Shown: positions 1 through 8,045 of the stretch, one piece after another
Position numbering within the stretch: the first letter of the stretch is position 1
Layout: each line of letters begins with the position of its first letter
Origin: an uncultured Bacilli bacterium
Lineage (GTDB): Bacteria; Bacillota_I; Bacilli_A; ML615J-28; CAG-313
Assembly: GCA_947627685.1 (NCBI GenBank)
Contig: CANQWZ010000009.1
Location: 1 to 25,308 of the forward strand
Direction of reading: 5' to 3'
DNA length: 25,308 nt
The notes under the pieces: generated by a model
What the model saw: the letters and a program-made list of their open reading frames with translations, nothing else
What the model was told of the DNA's origin: nothing
Database searches by the model: none
Translations under genes and position numbers: made by a program

Positions 1-810
1 GGCGAAGATTTAGATGTAAGTTTTGGTAGCATGCCTTTAGAAGAAGTTGAAAAAGATGCGGTAAAAGCTAATGTTTTAAAAATTTTACAAGCAAAATATA
101 ATATTGAAGAAGAAGACTTTTTATCGGCTGAATTAGAAGTTGTGCCAGCTGGTATGGCTCGTGATTATGGCCTTGATCGTAGCATGATTGCGGGATATGG
201 CCATGATGATCGTGTTTGTGCATATACTTCTTTAAGAGCTGTTATCGATGCTAAAACTAGTGAATATACAAGTTGTTGCATTTTAGTTGATAAAGAAGAA
301 ATTGGTAGTGTTGGCGCAACAGGCGCTCAATCGGTTTTCTTTGAAAATGCTATTTTAGAAGTCTTAACTTTACAAAATAAAACAACGCTTAAAGATTTAC
401 GTACAAGCCTTGCGAAAAGCAAGATGTTATCAAGTGATGTTAGTGCTGGTTTTGATCCTTTATTTGCAAGTGTTAATGATCCTAAAAATGCGGCTTATTT
501 AGGTAGAGGTATTGTCTTTAATAAGTATACTGGTTCACGTGGTAAGAGTGGTTCTAATGATGCTAATCCTGAATATATTGCTTGGGTAAGAGATGTTATG
601 GATAGTAATGAAATTCATTTTCAAACAGCAGAACTTGGTAAAGTTGACCAAGGTGGTGGAGGCACCATTGCCTATATTTTAGGTAATTATAATATGAATG
701 TTTTAGATGCGGGCGTAGCCGTTCTTAATATGCATGCACCAATGGAAGTTGTATCTAAAGCCGATGTTTATGAAGCTTATCTTGCATATAAAGCTTTCTT
801 AGAAAAATAA
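1..810 (+). CDS. M18 family zinc aminopeptidase, C-terminal part
   Basis: The reading frame is open from the first base, so the start lies outside the window; 269 residues are visible, against roughly 430-470 for the family. M18 enzymes are cytoplasmic di-zinc aminopeptidases that remove N-terminal residues from peptides. The family's metal-site motifs appear in order: GHDDR (about nt 199-213), the glutamate pair in DKEEIGS (about nt 289-309), SSDVSAG (about nt 433-453) and NMHAP near the end (about nt 728-742). The GSRGKSGSND segment also fits the family. The gene ends in TAA, 37 bases before the next start, and no terminator lies between, so it is probably co-transcribed with the kinase gene. 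The family is secure; the peptide substrate is unknown. Confidence 0.9.
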   Translation, partial: GEDLDVSFGSMPLEEVEKDAVKANVLKILQAKYNIEEEDFLSAELEVVPAGMARDYGLDRSMIAGYGHDDRVCAYTSLRAVIDAKTSEYTSCCILVDKEEIGSVGATGAQSVFFENAILEVLTLQNKTTLKDLRTSLAKSKMLSSDVSAGFDPLFASVNDPKNAAYLGRGIVFNKYTGSRGKSGSNDANPEYIAWVRDVMDSNEIHFQTAELGKVDQGGGGTIAYILGNYNMNVLDAGVAVLNMHAPMEVVSKADVYEAYLAYKAFLEK

Positions 811-847
811 TAAAATAATAGGAAAAAGTTGCAAGGACAAATTTAAG

Positions 848-1774
848 ATGGCAAAGATTGCAATTATCGGTTTAAGTGGGGGTTCTTTGTTTATGAGAGT
901 AGACAAAATGCCCCTTTTGTCAACTACAATTGTTGCAAAAGATATGCATATAGAAGCAGGTGGAAAAGGTTATAATCAAGCAATGGCCGCAAGTAAAATG
1001 GGGCAATCGGTCAGTTATTTATCAAAAATTGGCAATGATTATTACGGAAATTATGTTAAAACATATATGGAAAAAACAGGTATTAAAACCTATTTTTTGC
1101 AACCACCTCTTGCTACTACAGCAATTGCTACGATTTTAATTAACCAAAATGGTGAAAATGAAGTTATTGTTTATCAAGGAAAAAATACCACTTTAAATAT
1201 AGAGGATTTAGAAATATTTAAAGAGGAAATAAAAAAAGCTGATGTATTACTCTTACAATATGAAATTAGTCTTGATGTTATCAAAAAAGCTATTGATATT
1301 GCGAAAGCTAATGATACGTTTGTTATTTTGAATCCTGCTCCAGCAATTTATCTTGATAAAACTTTTTATCAAAATGTTGATATCTTAACCCCTAATCTTG
1401 AAGAAGCACGCCTCCTTTTTGATATACCTGCAAATTTTAGCATTGAAAAAATAGGTAGGTATTTAAGTGAAATTACGACCAATACCATAATTGTTACATT
1501 AGGAAGTAAAGGATGTCTTTTGGTTCAAAAAAATAGTTATCGCTTATTTAAGGCCTATCATGTTAATAGTGTTGATACAACTGGTGCAGGTGATATTTTT
1601 AATGCGGCTTTAGCCAAAAAAATAAGTGCTAAAAGTAGTTATGAAGATGCCATTAGTTATGCCATGGCCGCAAGTGCTATTAGTGTTACTAAACCTTATG
1701 TAATGGATGCTATTCCAAGTGATGAAGAAATATCCGCATTTCTAAAATTATATAACTTGAAACAAAAAAACTAA
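848..1774 (+). CDS. rbsK: Ribokinase-like PfkB family sugar kinase
   Basis: This 308-residue protein has normal ribokinase length. It carries the N-terminal family motif G38-G39-K40-G41-Y42-N43-Q44, usually GGKGANQ, so Tyr replaces Ala. The C-terminal motif D243-T-T-G-A-G-D249 contains the anion hole and the catalytic Asp249. Asp19 sits where ribokinases contact the sugar. The expected reaction is ATP-dependent phosphorylation of a sugar, probably ribose, in the cytoplasm. The start is set by AAGGA at about nt 833-837. No transporter or ribose operon gene is in view; the neighbours are a peptidase and a sugar-phosphate-binding SIS protein. The sugar is therefore inferred from family resemblance, and another furanose or deoxyribose is possible. 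Confidence 0.82.
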   Translation: MAKIAIIGLSGGSLFMRVDKMPLLSTTIVAKDMHIEAGGKGYNQAMAASKMGQSVSYLSKIGNDYYGNYVKTYMEKTGIKTYFLQPPLATTAIATILINQNGENEVIVYQGKNTTLNIEDLEIFKEEIKKADVLLLQYEISLDVIKKAIDIAKANDTFVILNPAPAIYLDKTFYQNVDILTPNLEEARLLFDIPANFSIEKIGRYLSEITTNTIIVTLGSKGCLLVQKNSYRLFKAYHVNSVDTTGAGDIFNAALAKKISAKSSYEDAISYAMAASAISVTKPYVMDAIPSDEEISAFLKLYNLKQKN

Positions 1775-1785
1775 TATGGTATAAT
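1757..1785 (+). promoter_or_regulatory. Sigma-A promoter for the GKRP-like gene
   Basis: TTGAAA (1757-1762), a 17-base spacer and TATAAT (1780-1785), with TGG directly before the -10 making an extended -10. It lies in the 3' end of the kinase gene and would let the next gene be expressed on its own. Confidence 0.7.
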
Positions 1786-1831
1786 TGTTAGGCTAAATTG
1801 TAAAAATATAACAAGCAAAGGAGATAATATT

Positions 1832-3664
1832 GTGATTTACAAGACAATTACTAATTATAAAGAAGCAACGAAAGATTTTTTAGAAAATGAAAAACAATTT
1901 CATTTAGGTGTTATTCCTACTGAGCAATCTAATCCGCTTACTAAAAATTTAAGCGCTACCATTGCTAAAGATACTGCCAAAGGTGTAAAAACGATTCTTT
2001 CAGCTGATCGAAATATTGCCAAAGTAGCACGTGAACAGTTTAAGACAAAAGAATTTGCGGCCTTTGTAGCTGATATAAAAAGATGTATGGACGAAAGAAA
2101 AAAAGTTGTTTTTTCAAGTGTAGGTGCATCAGGAAGAATGGCTATTCAAATGGATGGTGCATGGCGTGGTTTTTGGCAAGGTTTAGTAGATAAAATTCCT
2201 GCTCATCGCTTTGAATTTTTAGAAATGGCTGAAGTAGTAAATAGTTTTACTACAGGCGGTGATAGAGCATTAGTACGTTCAGTTGAAAATTTCGAAGATT
2301 ATATGACTTTTGGTGCAAGACAAGTCGATGAAGCTAATATGGGTCCTGGTGATGTATTAGTTGCTTTATCAGAATGTGGCCTTTCAGCGAGCATTAATGG
2401 TTCAGCTGTTAGAGGTTATGAACTAGGTGTTAAAACTTATTATTTATTTTGTAATCCCGAAAAAATTTTACGTAAGCATTTAGATAGAGCCCGTGCTGTT
2501 TTTGAATGCTTAGATGAATACGAAAAGAATAAGAAAAAAGGCATTGATAATGGTAAATATATTGTTAAGATACCACTATATGTTGGTAATATGGCCGTAT
2601 CAGGATCAACACGTATGCAAGTAACAACAGTAGAACTACTTGCGGCAGGAGCAGCTTTAGAAATTGCTGCCAACGCTTGGCTTAAAGAAAATTTAACTGC
2701 CCAAGAATTAGCTGTCATTGATAAAAAGATTTTAACCCTTGATGAATATGCTGATGCTTTTGTAAGCTTAAATCAACAATTATCAAGCGGTAAAGCTTTA
2801 AAAGGCCTTGCTAAAGCTGTTGATTTTGAAGTTAATACTTATAACCAAAAAGGTCTTATTACTTATATAACTAATGATTATTTACTTGATATTATGACCG
2901 ATACAACCGAGCGTCAACCAACCTTCACTCTTCCACCATTTAGAAAATTTAATGATAAAACAAGTGAAGTTTCATGGGCCTATATCAAAAATCCATTATA
3001 TCCAAATGAAGTAGCATGGCAACACGTTTTCCGCCGTCCTATTAAAGGCTTAGAATGGACAAAAGAAGATTATATCCAAATGAAAGCAAGTCAAGATATC
3101 ATTAATAATCCTCCAAAAGTTAGTGGTGAAGAAGTATTAGATTATGTTATTGGTAATGAAGATGATCCATCAAGATATAGCCGTAAATGTTCTAATCTTG
3201 TTTTAATTGATATTAATGGTTCTGCTACCCCTGAGATTGTTGATTGGTATAATAAAGAACTTACTAAATACAGTGGTGGTATAGTAATTCGTTTTGGTCA
3301 AATTCCAACAGCTAAAATTACCAAAGATGAAATTAGAATACCAGTAGAACTTCCAAGAACATATACTGATATTATGTATCATTTACTTGTTAAAATAGCC
3401 TTTAACGCTTTAAGCACTGGTACAATGGCTAAAATGGGTAGAGTATATGGTAACTGGATGGTACAAGTATTACCAACTAATAAAAAGTTAATCGACCGTT
3501 CTTCAAGAATTATTGCTTCACTTGCTAATATACCTTATGAAAAAGCCGTTGAAGAATTCTTCTATTCCTATTACAATCGTAAACCAGAAGATGAATATCG
3601 TGAATCATATGTAGTTGAAACTTTACATCGTCTTGGCTTTGATCCTAATAAAGATATAGAATAA
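1832..3664 (+). CDS. Double-SIS GKRP-like / MurQ-related sugar-phosphate-binding protein
   Basis: A 610-residue protein with a GTG start behind AAAGGAGA (1818-1825). Its start reads PTEQSNPLTKNLS, the MurQ/GKRP signature. The first SIS half has G98-A-S-G-R102, a GGDRALVRSVENFED stretch and S257-G-S-T-R-M262. A second half ends in a MurQ-like helical segment (residues about 523-550, A-F-N-A-L-S-T-G-T-M). MurQ itself is about 300 residues with one SIS domain. Two SIS units in about 610-625 residues is the layout of animal glucokinase regulatory protein. The MurQ segment LDASE, which carries a catalytic Glu, is replaced here by MDGAW, and the flanking SGRMA..M matches GKRP better. I infer a sugar-phosphate sensor or regulator rather than an etherase. 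It has its own promoter and a terminator follows. Confidence 0.75.
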   Translation: MIYKTITNYKEATKDFLENEKQFHLGVIPTEQSNPLTKNLSATIAKDTAKGVKTILSADRNIAKVAREQFKTKEFAAFVADIKRCMDERKKVVFSSVGASGRMAIQMDGAWRGFWQGLVDKIPAHRFEFLEMAEVVNSFTTGGDRALVRSVENFEDYMTFGARQVDEANMGPGDVLVALSECGLSASINGSAVRGYELGVKTYYLFCNPEKILRKHLDRARAVFECLDEYEKNKKKGIDNGKYIVKIPLYVGNMAVSGSTRMQVTTVELLAAGAALEIAANAWLKENLTAQELAVIDKKILTLDEYADAFVSLNQQLSSGKALKGLAKAVDFEVNTYNQKGLITYITNDYLLDIMTDTTERQPTFTLPPFRKFNDKTSEVSWAYIKNPLYPNEVAWQHVFRRPIKGLEWTKEDYIQMKASQDIINNPPKVSGEEVLDYVIGNEDDPSRYSRKCSNLVLIDINGSATPEIVDWYNKELTKYSGGIVIRFGQIPTAKITKDEIRIPVELPRTYTDIMYHLLVKIAFNALSTGTMAKMGRVYGNWMVQVLPTNKKLIDRSSRIIASLANIPYEKAVEEFFYSYYNRKPEDEYRESYVVETLHRLGFDPNKDIE

Positions 3665-3667
3665 TAA

Positions 3668-3723
3668 AAAAATCAGGCACCTTATTTTCTTATTTAGGAA
3701 ATAAGATCCTGATTTTTCTTTTT
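3668..3723 (+). terminator. Rho-independent terminator after the GKRP-like gene
   Basis: Outer stem AAAAATCAGG (3668-3677) pairs with CCTGATTTTT (3708-3717). An inner CTTATTT/AAATAAG hairpin extends it, and a T-rich tail follows to 3723. Confidence 0.85.
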
Positions 3724-3784
3724 AAAGCCATTTTTTACAAGTCTTAGTTATTTCTAATTACTAGCATTAAATTAAATTTAATGA

Positions 3785-3790
3785 TATAAT
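3785..3790 (+). promoter_or_regulatory. Extended -10 promoter for the GHL10 protein gene
   Basis: TGATATAAT places TG one base before TATAAT (3785-3790). No good -35 is visible at 17 bases. The strong AAAGGAG site at 3797-3803 follows closely, implying a very short leader. Confidence 0.5.
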
Positions 3791-3811
3791 TATATCAAAG
3801 GAGAATATTAG

Positions 3812-6619
3812 ATGAAAAAAATAATTTTGGTAATGATATCAATATGTTTAAGCTTAACCTTAAGTTTAAGCATGTTAACTAAAAATATTAAAACAGCTGC
3901 TGCGATAACCTATCAAGAACAAGATAGCGATTTTAGAGCTGCTTGGGTAAGCTATTACATTGGTGAAGTAGATTACAAAAATGAGGAAGCTTATAAAGCT
4001 CAAATAGATCAAATTCTTGACGTTTTAGAATATTACAATATGAATGCGATGATTTTTCATATGCGTGCCTTTCATGATGCATGGTATAATTCAAAAATCA
4101 ATAAATTAAATACAGCTCTTTTAGGGGTTGATTTTGATGAATTTGATCCGATTAAATATGCAATTGAAGAAACGCATAAAAGAGGTATTGAGTTTCATGC
4201 TTGGCTTAACCCATATCGTCTTGGTAAACATGCCAACAAAGAAGAAATACTTGAAGAATTTGCTAGTTACCCTAACAATCCTGCCAGTAAAGCTGAAAAT
4301 ATATTAATGGGTGGTCAGTATGACATTTTAGATCCAGGTAGACCCGAAGTAAGAGATTTCTTAATTGATACCTGTTTAGAAGTGGCTGAAAACTATGATG
4401 TTGATGCCATTCATTTTGATGATTATTTTTATGTTGATAGTGTTAATGATGAACAAACAAGAGCTTTATACAATACAGATAATTTATCTATAGATGATTT
4501 TAGAAGAGCTCAAATAGATACTTTCATTTATGATTTAAAAATGGCTTTAGATGCTTTTAATCAAGAAAATAATCGTTATGTACAACTTGGTGTAGCACCA
4601 AGTGGCGTTTATCGTAATGCCTCTAGTGACACAGAAGCAAATACACCACTTAGTCAATATCGTTTTAACGATAATGGTGATTTAATTTATCCTACTGGTG
4701 CTAATATTGGTTGCTCAAGCCATTATGGTTCTCATTTATATTGCGATACCTTAAAATGGGTTAATAATGAATGGATCAATTATATTTGTCCTCAAACATA
4801 TTGGGCCATCAATCATTCACGTGCCCACTTCGAAAGTTTAATTAATTGGTGGAACCAAGCAGTTAGTCATAAGAATGTAAATCTATATTCAGGTATGGGT
4901 ATTTACATGTGGTATAATAGGACTAGTAGCGGTCAAGAAGGTGAAGCATTAAAACAACTGGCTATTACTTCTAATTTGGAATATGTTAAAGGAACATCCA
5001 TTTTTAGTTTTAAAAATATTCTTGAAGGATACAATGCTACTGATAAAGCTACTGGTAATGCCGCATATATTAGAGAACATATGAATGATATAAAAAATAA
5101 AGCATGGACTAGCAAGACTATTTTACCAGAAATTACGGGTTTTGAGCCAGTTAAACTAGGAAGTGTAAATAATTTTGTTCAAGCTGGCAATAGTGTTACT
5201 TTTGATAAATTAAAAGATGCTAAATTTTATGTCATTTATCGTTTTACGGATGAGGTTGACTATAGCAATAAAAATATAGCTGCTATCATTAATGGTAGTG
5301 ATGATAAAATAACATGGAATGACTCTATGGAAGGCCCTTATATCTATGATGTAAAACCTCTTTCATATACTAACACTTTAGGTGACGCAACTGGTAAAGT
5401 TACAATTTATAAAAAAGGTAATTTAGATGCAAATCTTGCTACTGATGATAACCATACTAATGTTTTACCACTACAAGAAGTTTATAACTTTAAAGTAGGA
5501 TCAAGTGCATATCTTGTTTTAGATAATTTAACTACAACTAGTATAGATGCATATGACTGGCAAATTGATAATAAAGAAGTGTTAAGCCTAGATAATACTG
5601 GCAAAATAACGATGCTTAGTGGAGGTAGCACCATAATTAAAGGCGTTCTAAAGGCGGATAAAACTAAATTTATCACTGTTACCATTAATGTATATGAAAA
5701 TGATAGTGATTTAAATAAACAATTTAAGGTACAATTTATTAATAGAGATGGTAGCTTATTAAAAGAAGAAATGGTTACATATGGTAACTCTGCTACCCCA
5801 CCAAAAAACGTTTCAGCCGAACCATCACAATCATATTACTATACTTTTGCTGGGTGGAATCTACCATATTATAATATAACTAAAGATATGATTATTAGTG
5901 CTCTTTTTACAACTACAACTAGAAAATATCATGTTACTTATAAAAATGCTAATGGTGATATTCTTAAAGAAGAAGATGTTTTTTATGGGGAAGAAAGTAC
6001 ACCACCTGCATCGCCATCAATGGCAGATACGGCCGAATACCAATATCGTTTTACAGGTTGGGACACTCCATATGATAAAATAACCAAAGATACCGTTATT
6101 ACTGCAGTTTATGCTCAGTTTGACAAAGCCTACTATGTATATTTTAATTTAGAAGGAATAGTTGTTAGTAGTTCATATTTATACCATAATGAAGATGTTT
6201 TACCATATATTGTAAGTGATAAAGATGGTTATGTCTTTGATGGTTGGTATCTTGATGAAGATTATACACAAGATGCCACTTTTCCTCTTCATCTAAAAAG
6301 TGATACTACTTTATATGGTAGATATTTAATCAAACATACCGTTTCTTTCTATGATGATAATGGTAATTTACTTGCTAAAAAAGATGTAGGTGAAGGTAAA
6401 ACGGCTACTGCTCCAACTCCACCTGCCAAAAAAGGCTATGAATTTGTAGGCTGGGATAAAGATATTACGAATGTTACAACTGATTTTAGTGTAAATGCGG
6501 TATACAAAAAGGTTAGCAATTGTTCTTGTCAAAAACAAGTATATATGGGGGTTATTATTTCCGTTATTACGATTCTTTGTGCGACAGGTGCTTTATTAAA
6601 AAAGAAAAATAATCTTTAA
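3812..6619 (+). CDS. Secreted, membrane-anchored GHL10 (DUF187) glycoside hydrolase-like protein with InlB-type repeats
   Basis: A 935-residue envelope protein. Residues 1-33 form a signal peptide (Lys pair, hydrophobic core, TAAA). From about residue 40 (DFRAAWVSYY) to about 430 it matches the GHL10/YngK-like TIM-barrel family, including HAWLNPYR, H201-F-D-D-Y205 and ICPQTYW. This family is thought to act on cell-wall or other glycans. Residues about 549-630 resemble a bacterial Ig-like (Big_2) domain. Four InlB B-type/Flg_new repeats follow (about 632-895), each with an F.GW or F.GWD core. A C-terminal hydrophobic helix (about 909-926) and a KKKNNL tail would anchor it in the membrane with the catalytic part outside. 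No LPxTG motif is present. Start set by AAAGGAG eight bases upstream. It is probably a single-gene unit; the substrate is unknown. Confidence 0.85.
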   Translation: MKKIILVMISICLSLTLSLSMLTKNIKTAAAITYQEQDSDFRAAWVSYYIGEVDYKNEEAYKAQIDQILDVLEYYNMNAMIFHMRAFHDAWYNSKINKLNTALLGVDFDEFDPIKYAIEETHKRGIEFHAWLNPYRLGKHANKEEILEEFASYPNNPASKAENILMGGQYDILDPGRPEVRDFLIDTCLEVAENYDVDAIHFDDYFYVDSVNDEQTRALYNTDNLSIDDFRRAQIDTFIYDLKMALDAFNQENNRYVQLGVAPSGVYRNASSDTEANTPLSQYRFNDNGDLIYPTGANIGCSSHYGSHLYCDTLKWVNNEWINYICPQTYWAINHSRAHFESLINWWNQAVSHKNVNLYSGMGIYMWYNRTSSGQEGEALKQLAITSNLEYVKGTSIFSFKNILEGYNATDKATGNAAYIREHMNDIKNKAWTSKTILPEITGFEPVKLGSVNNFVQAGNSVTFDKLKDAKFYVIYRFTDEVDYSNKNIAAIINGSDDKITWNDSMEGPYIYDVKPLSYTNTLGDATGKVTIYKKGNLDANLATDDNHTNVLPLQEVYNFKVGSSAYLVLDNLTTTSIDAYDWQIDNKEVLSLDNTGKITMLSGGSTIIKGVLKADKTKFITVTINVYENDSDLNKQFKVQFINRDGSLLKEEMVTYGNSATPPKNVSAEPSQSYYYTFAGWNLPYYNITKDMIISALFTTTTRKYHVTYKNANGDILKEEDVFYGEESTPPASPSMADTAEYQYRFTGWDTPYDKITKDTVITAVYAQFDKAYYVYFNLEGIVVSSSYLYHNEDVLPYIVSDKDGYVFDGWYLDEDYTQDATFPLHLKSDTTLYGRYLIKHTVSFYDDNGNLLAKKDVGEGKTATAPTPPAKKGYEFVGWDKDITNVTTDFSVNAVYKKVSNCSCQKQVYMGVIISVITILCATGALLKKKNNL

Positions 6620-6625
6620 TTATTA

Positions 6626-6666
6626 AAATTATTAGTAACTAATCTAAAATTAGTTACTAATAATTT
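6626..6666 (+). repeat. Perfect 18-bp inverted repeat before the prenyl synthase gene
   Basis: The arms 6626-6643 and 6649-6666 are exact reverse complements around the 5-base loop CTAAA. No clear T-tract follows, and the ribosome binding site of the next gene starts about five bases later. It may be a terminator for the upstream gene, or an element that hinders translation of the downstream gene. Confidence 0.75.
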
Positions 6667-6681
6667 ATGTAGAGGTCTTTT

Positions 6682-7497
6682 ATGGAAGATAAAATTGCAA
6701 ATTATCGCCAAAAAATTATAGGGCGTTTAGGTGAAGTTGCTACATACTGGCAAGATAAAACGCTTTTAAAAGAAAGTATGAATTATACTTTATTTAACTA
6801 TGGTAAATTAGCAAGATCGGTTATTATTTTATTAGGTTTGGAAAATCTAGGAAAAGATGCTAATTGGGGTATCGATGTTGCTTGTGCTTTGGAAATGATT
6901 CAGTCTTATACGCTAATTCATGATGATTTACCCGAAATGGATAATGATGCTTTTAGGCGTGGTAGACCTAGTAATCATATGGTATATGGGGCTAATCTTG
7001 CATTACTTTCCGGTGATGCTTTATTAAGTGATGCTTTCTATGTTCTTAGTAATGCTACCCTTGATGATCATATTAAAATAGCTATTATTAATCTTTTCGC
7101 AAATAAAATAGGTAGTAATGGCGTGTGCTTTGGTCAAGCATTAGATGTCAAAATTAATGAATGCCAAACTTTTAATGAAGTTGCTAAAATTATTGAATAT
7201 AAAACTGCATCTTTATTTGAACTAGCATTTCTTACCATTGGTATTATAGTATCCCTTGATAGATCTAAACAAAATAGCTTATCCCAAATAGGCAAATTAT
7301 ATGGTTTAGCTTTTCAAATCCATGATGATTTATTAGATACTAATCATCAAGAAAATAAAACATATCACCAAATATATGGAGTTGATAACGCTAAATTAAA
7401 AATTACACAATTATTAACTAAAATCGAAATACTTTGTAAAGAAGTATTTGGTAAAAAGAATGATGTCTTTTTATATTTAAAATCATTACTAAAATAG
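6682..7497 (+). CDS. ispA: Short-chain polyprenyl (farnesyl/geranyl) diphosphate synthase
   Basis: A 271-residue all-helical prenyltransferase that would condense isopentenyl diphosphate with allylic diphosphates in the cytoplasm, supplying precursors for undecaprenyl and other isoprenoids. The first Asp-rich motif is H80-D-D-L-P-E-M-D87, with two residues between the Asp clusters as in bacterial farnesyl synthases, followed by RRGRPS. FGQALD and the second motif H214-D-D-L-L-D219 are intact. It is somewhat shorter than E. coli IspA (about 299), mainly at the C-terminus. An AGAGGT site at 6671-6676 sets the start. The usual neighbours xseA, xseB and dxs are absent. The next gene starts 12 bases downstream, so the two are likely co-transcribed. 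Chain length (C10, C15 or C20) cannot be read from the sequence. Confidence 0.85.
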   Translation: MEDKIANYRQKIIGRLGEVATYWQDKTLLKESMNYTLFNYGKLARSVIILLGLENLGKDANWGIDVACALEMIQSYTLIHDDLPEMDNDAFRRGRPSNHMVYGANLALLSGDALLSDAFYVLSNATLDDHIKIAIINLFANKIGSNGVCFGQALDVKINECQTFNEVAKIIEYKTASLFELAFLTIGIIVSLDRSKQNSLSQIGKLYGLAFQIHDDLLDTNHQENKTYHQIYGVDNAKLKITQLLTKIEILCKEVFGKKNDVFLYLKSLLK

Positions 7498-7509
7498 AAG
7501 GTAAAAAAT

Positions 7510-8040
7510 ATGTTAGTAGTTATTGGCCCTAGTGCATCTGGCAAAACCCAAATAGTTAATCAATTAATAAAAAATTATCATATGCAAAAGATGGTAACTT
7601 ATACTACCCGTAAAATGCGCATAAATGAAATTGATGGAGTAGATTATCATTTTATTAGTCAAGATGATTTTATTAATAAAATTAATAATAACTTCTTTCT
7701 AGAATATGTTTTCTATAATAATTCGTATTATGGTACAGCGAAAAACGAATTAACCAAAAACAAAGTTGTTATCGTTGAAAAAGAAGGTTTAAAAGCCTAC
7801 ATTAAACATGCCAAAGATAAAATAAAAATTGTTTATGTGCAGTGTTCAAAACCTATAAGAAGACTGCGAATGATTGAAAGACATGATGATGAAGCAAGCA
7901 TTAAAGCAAGACTTTTAAATGATGATTTGCTTTTTGACCAAGAAGTAAAAAAATTAGCTGATTACATTATTGATACCTCTAATAGTAATATTTATGATGA
8001 TGCTAAAGCAATATATAATTTTTATTATAGGAAAAAATAA
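7510..8040 (+). CDS. gmk: Guanylate kinase-like protein
   Basis: A 176-residue P-loop kinase. The Walker A motif is G6-P-S-A-S-G-K-T13. The GMP-binding segment TTRKMRINEIDGVDYHF closely follows the guanylate kinase pattern, as do FLEY and YYGTAK. Guanylate kinase makes GDP from GMP and ATP in the cytoplasm. It is short for the family (about 190-210). The usual LDID-x-QGA segment is degraded to VIVEKEGLKAY, and the arginine-rich lid reads RRLRMIERHDD. It could therefore be the cell's only guanylate kinase in divergent form, or a paralogue with another nucleotide substrate. AAGGT seven bases upstream fits the start. It sits between prenyl synthase and metallopeptidase genes, with gaps of 12 and 5 bases, in one likely operon. 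Confidence 0.78.
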   Translation: MLVVIGPSASGKTQIVNQLIKNYHMQKMVTYTTRKMRINEIDGVDYHFISQDDFINKINNNFFLEYVFYNNSYYGTAKNELTKNKVVIVEKEGLKAYIKHAKDKIKIVYVQCSKPIRRLRMIERHDDEASIKARLLNDDLLFDQEVKKLADYIIDTSNSNIYDDAKAIYNFYYRKK

Positions 8041-8045
8041 CTAAT

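Noticed and set aside
2440..2718. Minus-strand open frame opposite the GKRP-like gene
   Set aside because: It lies inside a strongly supported gene, has no ribosome binding site or recognisable domain, and reads as a shadow frame. The same applies to minus-strand frames at 4933-5115, 5482-5685, 11691-11891 and 21204-21401, and to plus-strand frames at 5898-6083, 14414-14602 and 23888-24094.
1832..3664. Simple annotation as MurQ N-acetylmuramic acid 6-phosphate etherase
   Set aside because: The length is twice that of MurQ, and the segment holding one catalytic Glu is replaced, so an active etherase is doubtful.
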